Assembly (NCBI GenBank): GCA_964006375.1
Contig: OZ023262.1
Location: forward strand, 96,616,976-96,680,975
Direction of reading: 5' to 3'
DNA from: Tillus elongatus
Taxonomy: Eukaryota > Arthropoda > Insecta > Coleoptera > Cleridae
Length of the DNA: 64,000 bases
Positions within the stretch are counted from its first letter, which is position 1, and every line of letters starts with the position of its first letter. The position numbers were made by a program, and so were the translations under genes. The notes beneath the pieces are model-generated. The model did no database searches. It saw nothing but the letters and a program-made list of their open reading frames with translations, and was not told where the DNA came from. Of this stretch, positions 46,277 to 57,307 are shown piece by piece.

Positions 46277-47974
46277 CTACGGTTCGTTCCGGATTTTCAA
46301 GGGAAATCCGGCTTCGGTGGTTCCTGGGTTGATCTGCAATTCTCCCTTGTCGGTTCTTGGGTTGATCTTCGTAGTTCTTCTAGTGGTTCTTCTTCTTATG
46401 ACTCCCCTTTTGACGGCTATCATTATGATGGCGGTTAAAATAGCCACGTACAATAATATGGTCCATATACTCAGGTGATGTAATGGTAGTTCCATTCGGC
46501 CTGGTATATTTTTCTTAATGTTTTGGAGTTGGTGTTGGATCTGCTCGATGTTATGCAGCTGTACGTTGTCTAATTTGAGTTCGGGTACCTTTTCGTAATT
46601 TGTTTCTTCCTTCGTAGTGGTGGTTTCTAATTTGGGGAGAATGAATAGTTGTTGTGTTTCCGCTGTAGTGGGGCCGGTTTTATAAATTTTGTTTCCTACT
46701 TTCAATTGGCAATTTGGTTGGAGGTTGACCAATTTGGTACCCTTGATGATATTGGTCCACTCTTGTTCCCGGCAAGTTATTCTGGCGTTTGTCTCTTCTG
46801 GCGCTAAGATGATGTATTGACTGGTTCCATATCTCGAAACTGTGGTTTGTTTAATTTTGACTAATTCTTGGTTACAATTATCGATAGGCTTTTGAAATTT
46901 TATTAGTTTTATTTCACATGGGTTCTGATCATTCATGGCTGTTGGATTGTCGTCTTGGCAGAAATATAATTTGTTCTTTAAATTTTGACATTCTTCATTT
47001 CGAAAGGCATATTGTTTACTGCTTAGGATCAAGTATTTGGTTCTAGGGATTATCATGGTAAAGGTGTGTGGATTTTTTGGGACAGGTAATGTGTATAACT
47101 GATAGTAATCATATTCTGACTCTTCAACTAGAGGTATTTCTATTTGAAATATAATTTGGAATTTATTTTGTACTGCTTTTATTTTGAATATTTTTTCATA
47201 CAGATTCAGATCAGTGGTTGTTATTAGTTTGGCATTTGTTACGTATTTTTGTATTCTATTGATTTCTTTTATTATAAATTTTGGTTTTAATATGGATGTG
47301 TGAAAAATTCCTAATTTTGAAAAAGTGATTGCATTCTCAGTTGTGAGTGCTAATTCTTGAATATTATTCAATAAATGTCCAAGCTGGGTCAGCAGCTCTA
47401 GGATTTTGATGCGATGATAGTGCGTTAGTTGTTCGCTCCTAAGGCTATCAACTGTGTTACCTAACTCGTTTATTCTATTTATTATCGTGCCCTGATTGTG
47501 ACTCAACCCTACGATCGTTTTATTGAACTCTCCGATTGCTTCTAGCATTACCGAATTTTGCGATTTAAAAAGATCATGAATTTTGTTTTGGTCTGTACTT
47601 AATATTTCTATTGCCTGATATATACGTTCGCCATCTTGTGAATCGAGATTGCCAGTTATTGATTTAAATATCGATCCTAGCCCATTGATTATGCCCCGTC
47701 TCTGTCTCTCATTGATGTTATCTCTCTCTAAGAATATCCTATAAAATGTATCGTCTATATTATCTATAGTAAAATTTAATGTTAGTATAAAATTATGGTA
47801 TTCGTCGTGGTAATCTTTTGTCATAGACGTAACTGTGTTTATGTAATGTCTTTTTATTTGGTTATAGTCTTCGTGTAGTTGTGTCAGGTCATGTATATGT
47901 ATCAAGTTCCAGCTGCTAGTCTCTGTGTATGCTGTACCTAATTTCTTTGGCAGCATACCTGGATTGTCCGTCAA
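46277..47974 (-). CDS. env: Errantivirus envelope (F-like) protein, start missing
   Basis: 565 open codons. Errantivirus Env is related to the baculovirus F fusion protein and mediates membrane fusion. A furin-type site RQRR (about residues 90-93) is followed by a glycine-rich fusion-peptide-like stretch (GIINGLGSIF). A long helical region follows, a Cys-rich part (about 335-430) comes next, and a transmembrane segment IWTILLYVAILTAIIMIAV (about 503-521) precedes a basic tail. The frame is open upstream of 47974 but the first codon there is TTG. No ATG plus signal peptide precedes the conserved part. An upstream splice acceptor TTGCAG ends at 48012 and could link to a leader. Alternatively the true N-terminus was lost together with the end of pol. 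Confidence 0.85.
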   Translation of the reverse strand: MTDNPGMLPKKLGTAYTETSSWNLIHIHDLTQLHEDYNQIKRHYINTVTSMTKDYHDEYHNFILTLNFTIDNIDDTFYRIFLERDNINERQRRGIINGLGSIFKSITGNLDSQDGERIYQAIEILSTDQNKIHDLFKSQNSVMLEAIGEFNKTIVGLSHNQGTIINRINELGNTVDSLRSEQLTHYHRIKILELLTQLGHLLNNIQELALTTENAITFSKLGIFHTSILKPKFIIKEINRIQKYVTNAKLITTTDLNLYEKIFKIKAVQNKFQIIFQIEIPLVEESEYDYYQLYTLPVPKNPHTFTMIIPRTKYLILSSKQYAFRNEECQNLKNKLYFCQDDNPTAMNDQNPCEIKLIKFQKPIDNCNQELVKIKQTTVSRYGTSQYIILAPEETNARITCREQEWTNIIKGTKLVNLQPNCQLKVGNKIYKTGPTTAETQQLFILPKLETTTTKEETNYEKVPELKLDNVQLHNIEQIQHQLQNIKKNIPGRMELPLHHLSIWTILLYVAILTAIIMIAVKRGVIRRRTTRRTTKINPRTDKGELQINPGTTEAGFPLKIRNEP

Positions 47975-47991
47975 GTCTTGTATTTGGGCTG

Positions 47992-50900
47992 TTATTCCTG
48001 TGGCAAGGAACCTGCAAGACGTAAATTTCTTAGATGTGCTATTGTCTGTTCGTCATTTTTGAATTTCTCCTTAAATAATCGATAATGTTCAATGATGGTG
48101 CTGTGAAATCGTTCTATGGGTCCGTTTGATTCGGGGTTTTGGGGTCTTGTTGTGTGCAATTCTATTTGGTATGTCTCTAGTAGTTCTTTTACTACTAAAT
48201 TCGAGAACTCCGTTCCTGGGTCCGCAATTAGGGTTTTACACGCTCCGTACTGTGAAAAGTATTTAATTAAGTTTTTTGCAATTTCTGTAGCGTTTTTGTT
48301 TTTGATGGGAAATGCTTGACCGAATTTACTGAATGGATCCAATATGGTTAAAAATATTGCTCGTTCAATTTGGAACGTATCTACGTGGAGTGTTTCTAAA
48401 GGTTTGGATGCTGTTGGAGTGTGTTCTAATGCTATCTGTACCGGGTTCCTGTTATATTTGCACGTTTTACACAGCTCACACGTTTTTACATATTCTTCTA
48501 TGTGTTTCTTTAAATTGGGGTAATAGTATTTTCTCTTTATTCTTAAGTAAGTCTCCTCAGCCCCGCGATGGTTGGACTTACCCTGATGATATTTGACTAT
48601 CATATCCGTTAGCTCGTCTTCCTGGATTTCTTCCCTCATTTCTAAACATCTATAAAATTTTGGTGACTCTACATTATTAAAGTTTTTGTTGATTGCCGAA
48701 CTGACTAGTTCGTAATCTTGTTCATTTACGAAAAGGCAATAATATTTTCTTTGTGGTAAACAGTATTCCTTTATAAATTTTTCTATTTGATTGGGGTCAT
48801 TTAAATTAAAGTTTGCATAAATAAAGTTTCGTTTGTCTTTCCTTACTGAGAATATTTCTGGTTTGTCTGTGTTTTTAAAGACTATTTGATTTGTTTTACT
48901 GTTAATAATTTCTTCCTCTAATATTGGTATACCGGGTGCTGAGTAAGAATCCGCATTTGAATTAGCTGTTTCGTCCTCGTTTATTTCCATTACACCTTCG
49001 TCGTCCTCTATTTCTATTATTTCTTCTTCCTCGTCGACATTATTGGCCATTGATTGGTTGTCTATATCTATGTGGTGGATCTCTACTCGAGAAAGGGCGT
49101 CCGCTGCGCAATTCAGCTTTCCTTTCTTGTATTCAATTTTGAATTCGTATTCTTCTAATTTTAATCTCCAACGGAGTAATTTTGAATTTGGTTGTTTTAA
49201 CGAAAATAGCCATTTTAATGGTTTATGGTCCGTATATATAGTGAATTTGCGTCCGTATAAGTATGGACGGAAATAATTAGTTGCCCACACGATGGCTAGC
49301 AATTCCTTCTCTATGGTGCTATACCTAGATTCGGTTTCGTTTAAGGTACGACTGGCATAGGCTATCGGGTGGTCTGAATTGGGTTCCCCTTGGCTTAATA
49401 TGCCCGCTATCGCCACGTTTGAAGCGTCGGTTGTTAGTATAAAATCCTTAGAGAAATCGGGTGGTATAAGCACGGGTGAATTCATTAAAATGTCTTTACA
49501 TGAGTTAAAGGCACCAATGTATTCCTCGTTATTAACGTCTATTTTAGAATTCTTTTTTAAACACTTGGTTAGTGGTTTCGTGACGTGTGCGAAATTTTCA
49601 ATAAATTTTCTGTAATATCCGACTAGTCCTAAAAATGATTTAATTTCTTTTTGGGTTTTTGGTATCGGGAATTTCCTTATTGCGTCTAGTTTCCTCGGAT
49701 TCGGACGGATCCCGTCTGGGCTTACAACGTGTCCCAGAAACTCGGCTTCCTTCTTTAGGAAATCACTTTTGTCTAGCTGGATCTTTAAGTTGCTTTGTCT
49801 GAAACGTTCGAATACCAGTTTTAGTTTCTCTATGTGTTCTTGTAATGACGTGGAGAAAACTATGACGTCATCCATGTATACAAGGCATGTTTGGCCAATT
49901 AGACCCTCTAACACGTTCTGCATGAGCCTGGAAAAGGTCGCTGGAGCCCCTGATAACCCAAACGGCTTCCTAGTGTACTCCCAGTGTCCCGTATCGGTGG
50001 TAAACGCCGTTTTTTCCATGTCCCGGGGGTCCATTTCAATTTGGTGATATCCAGAAATCAAATCGATTGTCGAGAAATATTGAGCTCGTCCAATTTTGTC
50101 CAGTATTTCATCTATTTTGGGAATTGGGTGTCTGTCCGGTATTGTTTTCTCGTTTAGTTTCCTATAGTCCACTACAATCCTCCATTTTTGTTTATTTGAC
50201 TTGTCTAGTTTTTTTGATATGACCCAAATGGGTGAACTGTATGGGCTGTGACTTTTCCTGATTATTTTTTGCCTTAGCATGTCATTTATTTGTCGATCTA
50301 CTTCCGGTTTATGTATGTATGGATATCTATATAATTTAGAATGGACTGGTATGTCGTCAATGGTCCTTATTCTATGTTTTATAGCATTTGTGTGCGTCAA
50401 TGGTTCGTCCTTGTTTAAAAATATGTCCTTATATTCTGATAACAAATTAAATAACAACTGTTTTTCCTCATCGTTTAAATAATCTACGTCTATTTGTTCC
50501 ATTATAATGTCTTCGCAGTTAATCTGTTTTTGCTCGCTCCCTGTATGTCGAGTATTCGTATTATATGGTTGAATTGTCGATATAACATTATCTTGTGTTA
50601 TAGTAGGCGTCCTCGAGCTGCGCTTACGTTCATCTGTAACGTGATACTTATATTGGTTACGTAATCGGCTAGTCTGTAGGTTCTGCGGTGTTTCATAATC
50701 TTCGTCCTTGTGCGCTAACATGTAATTTACGAGTTCAAGTTCTCCATTACAATTGAAGTACTCTTTTGTTATGATACTGTTTACAGTGGCTGTAGTATCT
50801 GGGTCTTGTGAACCATCTGCTTTGGCTTTTATTCTTGCCGGTTGATTGACATTGTTTAATTGAGGGTATTGAATTTTAATGATTTGCTTACCTAGATGCA

Positions 50901-51235
50901 TGACTTCATTTTTAAAATCTATTCTGGCTTCATTGTCCCTTAGGAATTGGATCCCAATGAGACCTGAATATAAAGGGTTAAAGTCGAAAAGGCAGAATTC
51001 TTGTGCCTTGTTCGAAATTGATTTAAGGGTGATATTTATGCGTTCTGAGTGCGTCGAAGTTCCGTGCGGGGTCCGAATAATGAATGGTTGTGTCCTTATT
51101 TTGTTTGCGAAATCTTGATGGGCTATTATTGGGTTTAATAAATTTTTCGACTATCCGCTGTCTATCAATAATTTTCCTCTAATTCCTTTAATTTCTATAT
51201 ATGGTAACCTATTTAAATCATTAATATTAAGTACA
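47992..51235 (-). pseudogene. pol: Errantivirus Pol (protease, RT, RNase H, integrase), interrupted
   Basis: The frame begins in the -1 frame after gag. Protease: LLIDSG (51154-51170 region) is followed immediately by a TAG (51151-51153), then SKNLL. From the ATG at 50901 the next 969 codons are open. RT has the YMDDVIVFS box near 49860-49885. RNase H has LTTDASNVAIAGIL near 49420-49455, and AADALS marks its end near 49095. Integrase shows an H-H-C-C finger (KYHQGKSNHRG to CELCKTC, 48600-48455) and the triad Asp (HVDTFQ near 48390), Asp (ADPGTEF near 48215) and Glu (GPIERFHS near 48115). It stops soon after, at 47992, without the usual C-terminal domain. As it stands it needs readthrough of the TAG and lacks the integrase tail. 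Confidence 0.92.
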
Positions 51236-51239
51236 TCGA

Positions 51240-52517
51240 CTACGTGTCGTGTTGGGAGGTGCTCGCGAGGGGAAAATTTCCGTGTTGGTTATCGTATTCG
51301 TCAGCCGGTGAATTTCCCTGGCTTGCCTCATAATTTGCGTAATTTGTATCGTTTGTTTCGTATTCTATGCTATTTGATTCGTAACCCCCCTTGGTTACGT
51401 TGTAATCGCTAAACTCTGTATTATGTAATGGGGCTGCTCGTCTTTGTGACAACCTCGTATTCGAGCTGTCTACTTCCATTGGCTCGTGATAGTTCCTATT
51501 GTTAATTATAGGGTTTTGTCCCTGTGGGTTATTAAAATTCTGTCGTCTAAAATTGTTTGAAAAATTAGTTCTACTCATAAATTGCGGATTTTGTCTATTT
51601 TGAAAATTCGTTTGATTATATTGCGGTCTATTTTGTTGCTGAGATGGTCTAAAATTGGGTTGAAAGTTTGTTGGGTTATGTTGTTGGTTATTGTGTTGTT
51701 GAAAAGGTCTGAAATTAGGTTGAAACGGTCGTTGAAACTGCACATTGTTAAACGGTGCGTTATTTTGTCTTGGAAAGAATTTTTGTCCGTCTGACCTATT
51801 CTGATTAAAAATTTTTTGTACTGTTTTGTCCCTATAATCGAAATTTTCTTCTGCGAATACAAACTTTAGGGCGTCTTCTATGCTTCCTGGTGACCTACTT
51901 CTAAGAGCTAGACCTAACGGGTTCCTAATTCCGCCTAAAAATGCTTTTGATGTTTGTTCCTGGTAAATGTTCATTTTTATTACTTTAACGCCTTCGTTCT
52001 GTTCGTTAGCTATTAGATTAGATATGAGTAATTGTTCGATATGCCTGCATCTGTTAGCGAATGCAAGGGCATCTTCCGCATTCCTTTGTTTCAAGGTGAA
52101 TAGTTCTGCTAGTAGGCTACTAGAATCGCGCTGATCGCAAAAATTATCCACAATAGCGCTTCTCAAGTCGGTCCATGTGTTTATTATCTTAGTGTTAATT
52201 ATAAGCCTCGCTGTTCCCGTTAGTTTTGTTTGAATGTAATTTAATAAGAAATGATTCATATATAAATTCTCGTTTGGCATATAAAATTGGTTCATTACGA
52301 GGTCGCATGACTTTAAAAAATTACCTACATTAGCTGGTTGCCCGTCAAATTCGGGAATATCTTTTAAGAAAAATTCTTTGAACTGGTCAGTCATGTTGCT
52401 ACTACTATTACTACTATTTGAATTAGTTACTGTTGCGATATTATCGCTTATACTTATCGATCTCAATCTGTACTCAATATTCCCTAAGCTTTGTGACTCG
52501 TCTTCTGAGTCTGACAT
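51240..52517 (-). CDS. gag: Errantivirus Gag
   Basis: 425 codons from ATG (52517) to TAG (51240-51242). Residues about 45-230 resemble the retrotransposon capsid region: FKEFFLKDIPEFDGQPANVG and FLKSCDLVMNQFY, then W-T-D-L-R-S-A-I and LKQRNAEDALAFANRCRHIE, followed by RNPLGLALRSRSPGSIEDAL. The last third is Asn/Gln/Phe/Arg-rich, with repeated QPNFRP(F/S)QQ units and no CCHC zinc knuckle, which is usual for errantiviruses that use basic repeats to bind RNA. An AAATTTT slip site lies 30 bases before the stop. The frame is intact. Confidence 0.92.
   Translation of the reverse strand: MSDSEDESQSLGNIEYRLRSISISDNIATVTNSNSSNSSSNMTDQFKEFFLKDIPEFDGQPANVGNFLKSCDLVMNQFYMPNENLYMNHFLLNYIQTKLTGTARLIINTKIINTWTDLRSAIVDNFCDQRDSSSLLAELFTLKQRNAEDALAFANRCRHIEQLLISNLIANEQNEGVKVIKMNIYQEQTSKAFLGGIRNPLGLALRSRSPGSIEDALKFVFAEENFDYRDKTVQKIFNQNRSDGQKFFPRQNNAPFNNVQFQRPFQPNFRPFQQHNNQQHNPTNFQPNFRPSQQQNRPQYNQTNFQNRQNPQFMSRTNFSNNFRRQNFNNPQGQNPIINNRNYHEPMEVDSSNTRLSQRRAAPLHNTEFSDYNVTKGGYESNSIEYETNDTNYANYEASQGNSPADEYDNQHGNFPLASTSQHDT
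51273..51279 (-). promoter_or_regulatory. Predicted -1 ribosomal frameshift heptamer
   Basis: On the minus strand gag codons GGA AAT TTT contain the slippery heptamer A-AAT-TTT in the correct phase. Shifting back one base leads directly into the pol frame, which stays open through the gag stop to the protease DSG. Confidence 0.7.
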
Positions 52518-52590
52518 ATAATTATATCAATACACACACATACAATTGAAAAATATGGCAGGAAAATGTGAAATTGGATAGCAGTAAACA

Positions 52591-52597
52591 ACTTACA
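52591..52597 (-). promoter_or_regulatory. Candidate splice donor for env mRNA
   Basis: ATTG|GTAAGT-type sequence in the leader before the gag ATG. With the TTGCAG acceptor ending at 48012 it could give a spliced env message, as known for gypsy-type errantiviruses. Only the motifs support this. Confidence 0.4.
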
Positions 52598-52725
52598 ATA
52601 CTATGATGGTTTCTGCTCCCATTTGGCTGCTTGGCTATGACTTCTGCGTAACTTGGTTCTAATTGGTTATTGGGCGTCGATACGCTTAGAAATCGATATT
52701 CTTTCGGTTTCTTAACCAATACTAA

Positions 52726-52736
52726 CGACTGCGCCA
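52726..52736 (-). promoter_or_regulatory. Primer binding site, tRNA-Ser type
   Basis: Minus-strand TGGCGCAGTCG directly after the 5' LTR. This is the primer site of the 17.6/297 group of errantiviruses, complementary to a tRNA-Ser 3' end. Confidence 0.82.
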
Positions 52737-53136
52737 CTTAACTTTAGCGTTAAGACAATTAACTTTTTTAAACAATTTATTATTACTTAAACACAATGAT
52801 TACTTAATACAATAATGAGACAAAAAATATATATATAAGTGATATTAAAATACTTGACACGCCATGTGCCAGACTAACTAGGAAACAAGCAATGAACACT
52901 CCTATCTCGGTGATTATCCTATTTATAGTCTTCCCCTCCAGGCGTGGCACTATTGTCTCTGGAGGTGACCTGGATCTGCTAATGCTGAATGTCACCGGAG
53001 ATATTCCGTTCGCACTTGCTGGTTTTACGCCTGCATTCCTACAGGCGCCACTTCACTATTATGATGACACTGCGGTTTCTAAGGAGGCCAGGATACATTG
53101 TTGCACAATAGCCTGTTGTTGTGGCTCTATTTATCT
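52736..53136 (-). repeat. 5' LTR of the errantivirus (401 bp)
   Basis: Matches the 3' LTR except for the AT array length and about one substitution. Its ends are ACTTAACTTTAGCG and ATTTATCT on the plus strand. Confidence 0.95.
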
Positions 53137-53579
53137 CGCGGTCCCTCAATAGGGGAGTTTTTCTACGAAAATTCTCTAAAATTATAGATTATTAAACCAT
53201 AAACAGTATAACTAAAACTACTGCCAAAGCATCAGAGAAAGGGTCTATCTCAAATGAATTTTCTGGAAATATTTTAGTTAAATGAAGGACAATGACGGTT
53301 GAATCTAAAACTTAAGGGTTTGTAAAACACACTTCTAGCGACACAGTCTCTACATTAAGCCGTTTCGTTTTAGGTTCTCTGCCTAAAAGTAGCCAATTTT
53401 AACGTTTCAAATCGTGACTTTGAATTTTTAAGTGGAAAAACTATAAAATTTTGAAAGTAATTTTTCTGGCATTTCTTGACATTTTTTTGTGCCAAAAAAC
53501 TTAATTTTTGTATACAATAGATTTTGTTATCCACACAAAATATTTTATTTTTATGCGTTTCTCTGGTCATCAGTGGTAC

Positions 53580-53679
<100 letters not shown>

Positions 53680-53940
53680 TTAAATGGCTATAACTTTTTC
53701 TTCTTCTAACCTACAGATCTAAATTTTGATAAGCAGTTTACTTTTTATGATATTAATCCGCGTACCAAAGTTGATTGTCATAGCTTTGTTATTTCCAGAG
53801 ATATAACAATTTGCAGAAAGAAAACACCAAATTTTCCAGGATAAACTTCACCGATTTTGCTGCCCAACGAACTTGTCCAAGCCATATGCAAAATGAAAGT
53901 ACTCGCCAAATTTGATCAAAACCGGCTCATTATTTTGTGA

Positions 53941-53944
<4 letters not shown>

Positions 53945-54021
<77 letters not shown>
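53945..54021. repeat. (AT)n microsatellite
   Basis: Pure AT array after TTTTGTGAGTTTT, the fixed position in the repeat. Confidence 0.97.
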
Positions 54022-54025
<4 letters not shown>

Positions 54026-54128
54026 TTATTAATTAAATATTATATGCCGAGCTTTCGGAAAAAAATTATTCTATTCTCAAGGCTACAACATGGAAAGAAA
54101 AAAGTTTACAATTTACATAGGAAAAATA

Positions 54129-54130
<2 letters not shown>

Positions 54131-54202
<72 letters not shown>
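54131..54202. repeat. (AT)n microsatellite
   Basis: Pure AT array directly before TACATATAAAAATTGAAACTG. It may be the second half of the previous array, split by an insertion of about 110 bases. Confidence 0.97.
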
Positions 54203-54209
<7 letters not shown>

Positions 54210-54340
54210 AAATTGAAACTGACCCCGGATATGTGTTCTAGGGGACCTAGATTGCGCTTATTTAAAGTAATTTAATCACAATTGAAAAATCGATATCTAC
54301 CCATTAGTGATGTTTTTTTTAAGAAAATTCGCTTATAAAA

Positions 54341-55915
54341 AAAGGTTGTTTAGAAAATAATAAAATTATTTCGGACAATTTGGGCCCACATGTTGCGTTT
54401 ATAGAAGCTAGTCTGTATGCAACCCCTAAAGATTATAAATTAATTGAATATTTAGTTACCAGAATTCTAAATTATTGTTTTGTGAACAATCGCTACAAGA
54501 ACGCAATTCCTGCGTCCGAATATATTCAGTATGTCGAAAGCTATCTATATAAATTTAGAAAGGCATTTTTATTCGACAATAAATTTGTTTTGTTTTTCCA
54601 CTTAACCGTTTTCCCATCTCTTACACAATTTTCGAATCCCAGTACATGTTTTACCAAAATCACTCCACTAACCTGTTTTTATCGGTAAAAAAAAGCAACA
54701 ACCTGAGGCACCAACAATCTAATTTTGATGTCATCGTGTTAGGAGTTTTGCAAAATGAGCCACCAATATAACTAACGTTTCGTTTTGTACAATATAGCTG
54801 AAATCAGGACAACAAACCTAGCACAATAGTGGTGCATTTAGCAGATTGATATATCCCTATTCCACAAATGAACAGGAACATGATGTACGTATGAAGACGA
54901 GTAAACAGTTGTGTACGTGAGTGTATTACCGGATTCAACAAGTAGCCTATCGAAATCACTTCGTTTGATTAGTTTTCGTTCAGTAGAAACAGCCCAGTGA
55001 TTTTAAACATTATCTCGGTCCAGCTCACATCCATAGTTGACTTTGGTATGTATACACGGTAACGCTTCGTAACTATCTGTTGACTATGTACTCAGCCGAT
55101 CGGTGATTTTTAATAACCAAGTATAAAGCACTGGCTTTCCTCTGATATGGGTTTTATAATAAACTACTCTTCAATATATTTCATGGCAGATTACTCCGAA
55201 GACTAAAAGAGGGGTTGTGCATTATGTTGGAACATGCATTAGGGGCCGGAGACATCTAATCTTGGCAACCTGTGACTGATTGTGTTGTCAGTCCTCCTCT
55301 GGTATCATTTCGCTACCCGATTGCATTAGCTGACTGAATTATAATACCCTTCCTTGGCTGATTGAATTCTGTTAAATACATCTATCTCCCTTTTATTGAT
55401 TTTCCATTCACCAAGCAAATAGCCAAGTCCCCTTAATTACGCTGCTACACTTAACAAGTTTACCCGTTTTGTTTTTATTATGTAACGACTGGCTCGAGCA
55501 CATAAGTCAATGTCGATATATTCCCAATTAACACACTCCAAAAACTAAAATTTGGGGTTTCCTTTATAAAGGATGACGACAGAATAGCTAAAATGTTTTA
55601 TGATACTGGGTGAGTTAAGATTTTATTGCTAAAAAAATTCTATAACTTATTTAACAGAATGGATCATCACAGCCTCAAGACGATGTCGCTTAGGGTGCGC
55701 AAGCGTGAATATCTGTCTCAAACAGCTCTATGAATTTAATTGCATGTATCGCTGTGTGCGTGTGCGCGTGCACATGAGTTCGTGCGTGCGTGTCTGTCAA
55801 AATGAAGGGGGGCCAGAAACGTTACAAAAATAATTTACATTCGCATCCTAAATAAGCTTAGAGCTTTTTAAGAAAATATGGATTGTAAAAGCGAACAAAG
55901 CCTGTTTTTTAAGTG
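54341..55915. other. Intron stretch without recognised genes
   Basis: An open frame of 102 codons (54380-54688) includes a reverse family B-like end (ACGCAATTCCTGCGTCC near 54500) and is probably repeat-derived. A short GT/GC-rich run (GTGTGCGTGTGCGCGTGC) lies near 55752. Otherwise unique-looking. Confidence 0.35.
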
Positions 55916-56154
55916 TTACAAGGAGATATCTCGAAAATGGTTTAATTTTTTTGGTGAAATTTTGGTAAAGTAATAGGGAGACGGAAAGACATATCTCCTT
56001 ATTTTGAGTGGCGGGGGTAGCTTTTGATGGACTTTTTTATAAAATTCGGACTTCGTAAAAAACATGTGTGCAAAAAATGTTTGATTTGCTAGTTCGGTTA
56101 CCGAATTATGAAAATACAAAAAAATATTTCAAATTATTTATCATGGACCTTGTT

Positions 56155-56240
56155 AGTGAATTTTCTTTAAAAAAATTCACTAATAAGGAGATCCCGACTT
56201 TTGCATTTTGAAAAAATTTCTTCAAATGAGTGAATTTTTT
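56155..56240 (-). repeat. Family A end with hairpin
   Basis: TTAGTGAATTTTCTTT / AAAAATTCACTAATAAGG forms the hairpin, followed by GGAGATCCCGAC, the reverse of the usual segment. The (AT)n array comes next at the expected place. Confidence 0.6.
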
Positions 56241-56244
56241 TAAA

Positions 56245-56246
<2 letters not shown>

Positions 56247-56331
<85 letters not shown>
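56247..56331. repeat. (AT)n microsatellite
   Basis: Pure AT array between the family A end and the mariner-like transposase. Confidence 0.97.
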
Positions 56332-56336
<5 letters not shown>

Positions 56337-57307
56337 GTCCTGGAAACTCTCTGTTCAAAAATACATTTTGGAGTTAGTTGCAAAGCTTCGACAAAGTGGT
56401 TCAGTAGCCAACAAAAAACGGGATCCTGAACGTAAATTTCCGGTTAGAAATGAGACTACTGAGATTAAAGTTTTAGGACAAATTGCTGCAGACCCAACTT
56501 TGAGCACGAGAAAATTGGCCACTGTTTCAAACATCCAAAGAAGAACTATTCAGCGAATACTGAAGCATCAAAAATTTCACCCGCATGAAATTCATCTTGT
56601 ACAACTGAATGAAGATGATTTTTTTCGGCGGCTGGAGTTTTGTGAAGTTATGACTGCACGAATACCTGATAACGGGAACTTTCTGTTCAATGTCTGTTTT
56701 TCAGACGAGTGTACGTTTTTATTAAACTCTACAGTCAATCGTCATAATTGTCGTTATTGGGCAGATAATAATCCAAGAAATTTTTACGAAGTCCACACTC
56801 AAACTCCACAGAAATTGAATGTCTGGACTGGCATTTTCGGAGACCGTTTAATCGGACCAATTTTTCTTGATGGCAATTTGAGTGGCGAAACGTATTTGGA
56901 GTTACTAGAAGATATCGTTTACCCTCTACTAATTGGCATTGTTAAAAATGATGATCGCTATCAAGAAAATCAATTAGTGTTTCAACAAGATGGAGCTCCT
57001 CCACATTTTTCACAACGTGTTTTTGAACAGAAAGTTTTCAGAACAATGGATTGGGCGGAGAGGTGCTATTGAGTGGCCCCCTGGATCACCGGATTTGACT
57101 CCTTTAGGCTTCTTTCTATGGGGTCATTTAAAGAGTAGAATTTTCGCAATAGAACCGGAGTCTCTGGAAGAATTACGACGACGCATTGTTGAAGAATGCC
57201 GTCTGATAACTCCACAAATGCTCCAGAATGTCAGAACTCGTTTTGAACAAAATTTGTACTTTTGTATGGAAGCTGGTGGTCAACAATGTGAACACTTACT
57301 TAACTGA
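56337..57307 (+). pseudogene. Mariner-like transposase, nearly complete, catalytic Asp lost
   Basis: One frame from the AT array to 57072, and a second from about 57045 to a stop at 57307 after a single frameshift. The N-terminal part has a helix-turn-helix region (STRKLATVSNIQRRTIQRIL, 56500-56560) and HPHEIHLVQLNEDD. The first Asp is in CFSDECTFLLNS (56695-56730), then LNVWTGIFGDRLIGPIFLDG. The second Asp is in LVFQQDGAPPHFS (56977-57012). The third catalytic position reads SPDLTPLGFFLWG (57085-57125): Gly (GGC) replaces Asp. It ends QNLYFCMEAGGQQCEHLLN. The frameshift and the lost Asp both inactivate it. The 5' end of the element was replaced by the AT array. No terminal repeats were identified. 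Confidence 0.88.

Larger units (their letters stand above)
45815..53140 (-). mobile_element. Errantivirus-type (Ty3/gypsy) LTR retrovirus with env
   Basis: Complete LTR-to-LTR insertion read on the minus strand. A 4-base target duplication CGCG flanks it (45815-45818 and 53137-53140). The target is a copy of the composite repeat, whose uninterrupted forms show TCGCGGTCC at this place. Order is 5' LTR, primer site, gag, pol, env, polypurine tract, 3' LTR. The LTRs differ by about one substitution plus AT-array length, so the insertion is recent. Confidence 0.95.

Noticed and set aside
45898..46478. Two plus-strand frames across the left LTR
   Set aside because: Same sequence occurs in the other LTR (52892-53152) and lies opposite env and LTR; shadows.
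48116..51118. Many plus-strand frames of 60-92 codons
   Set aside because: They lie opposite the errantivirus pol gene, whose domains are clear on the minus strand.
52522..52737. 71-codon minus-strand frame in the errantivirus leader
   Set aside because: Starts from GTG inside the LTR/primer-site border and has no domain; treated as untranslated leader.
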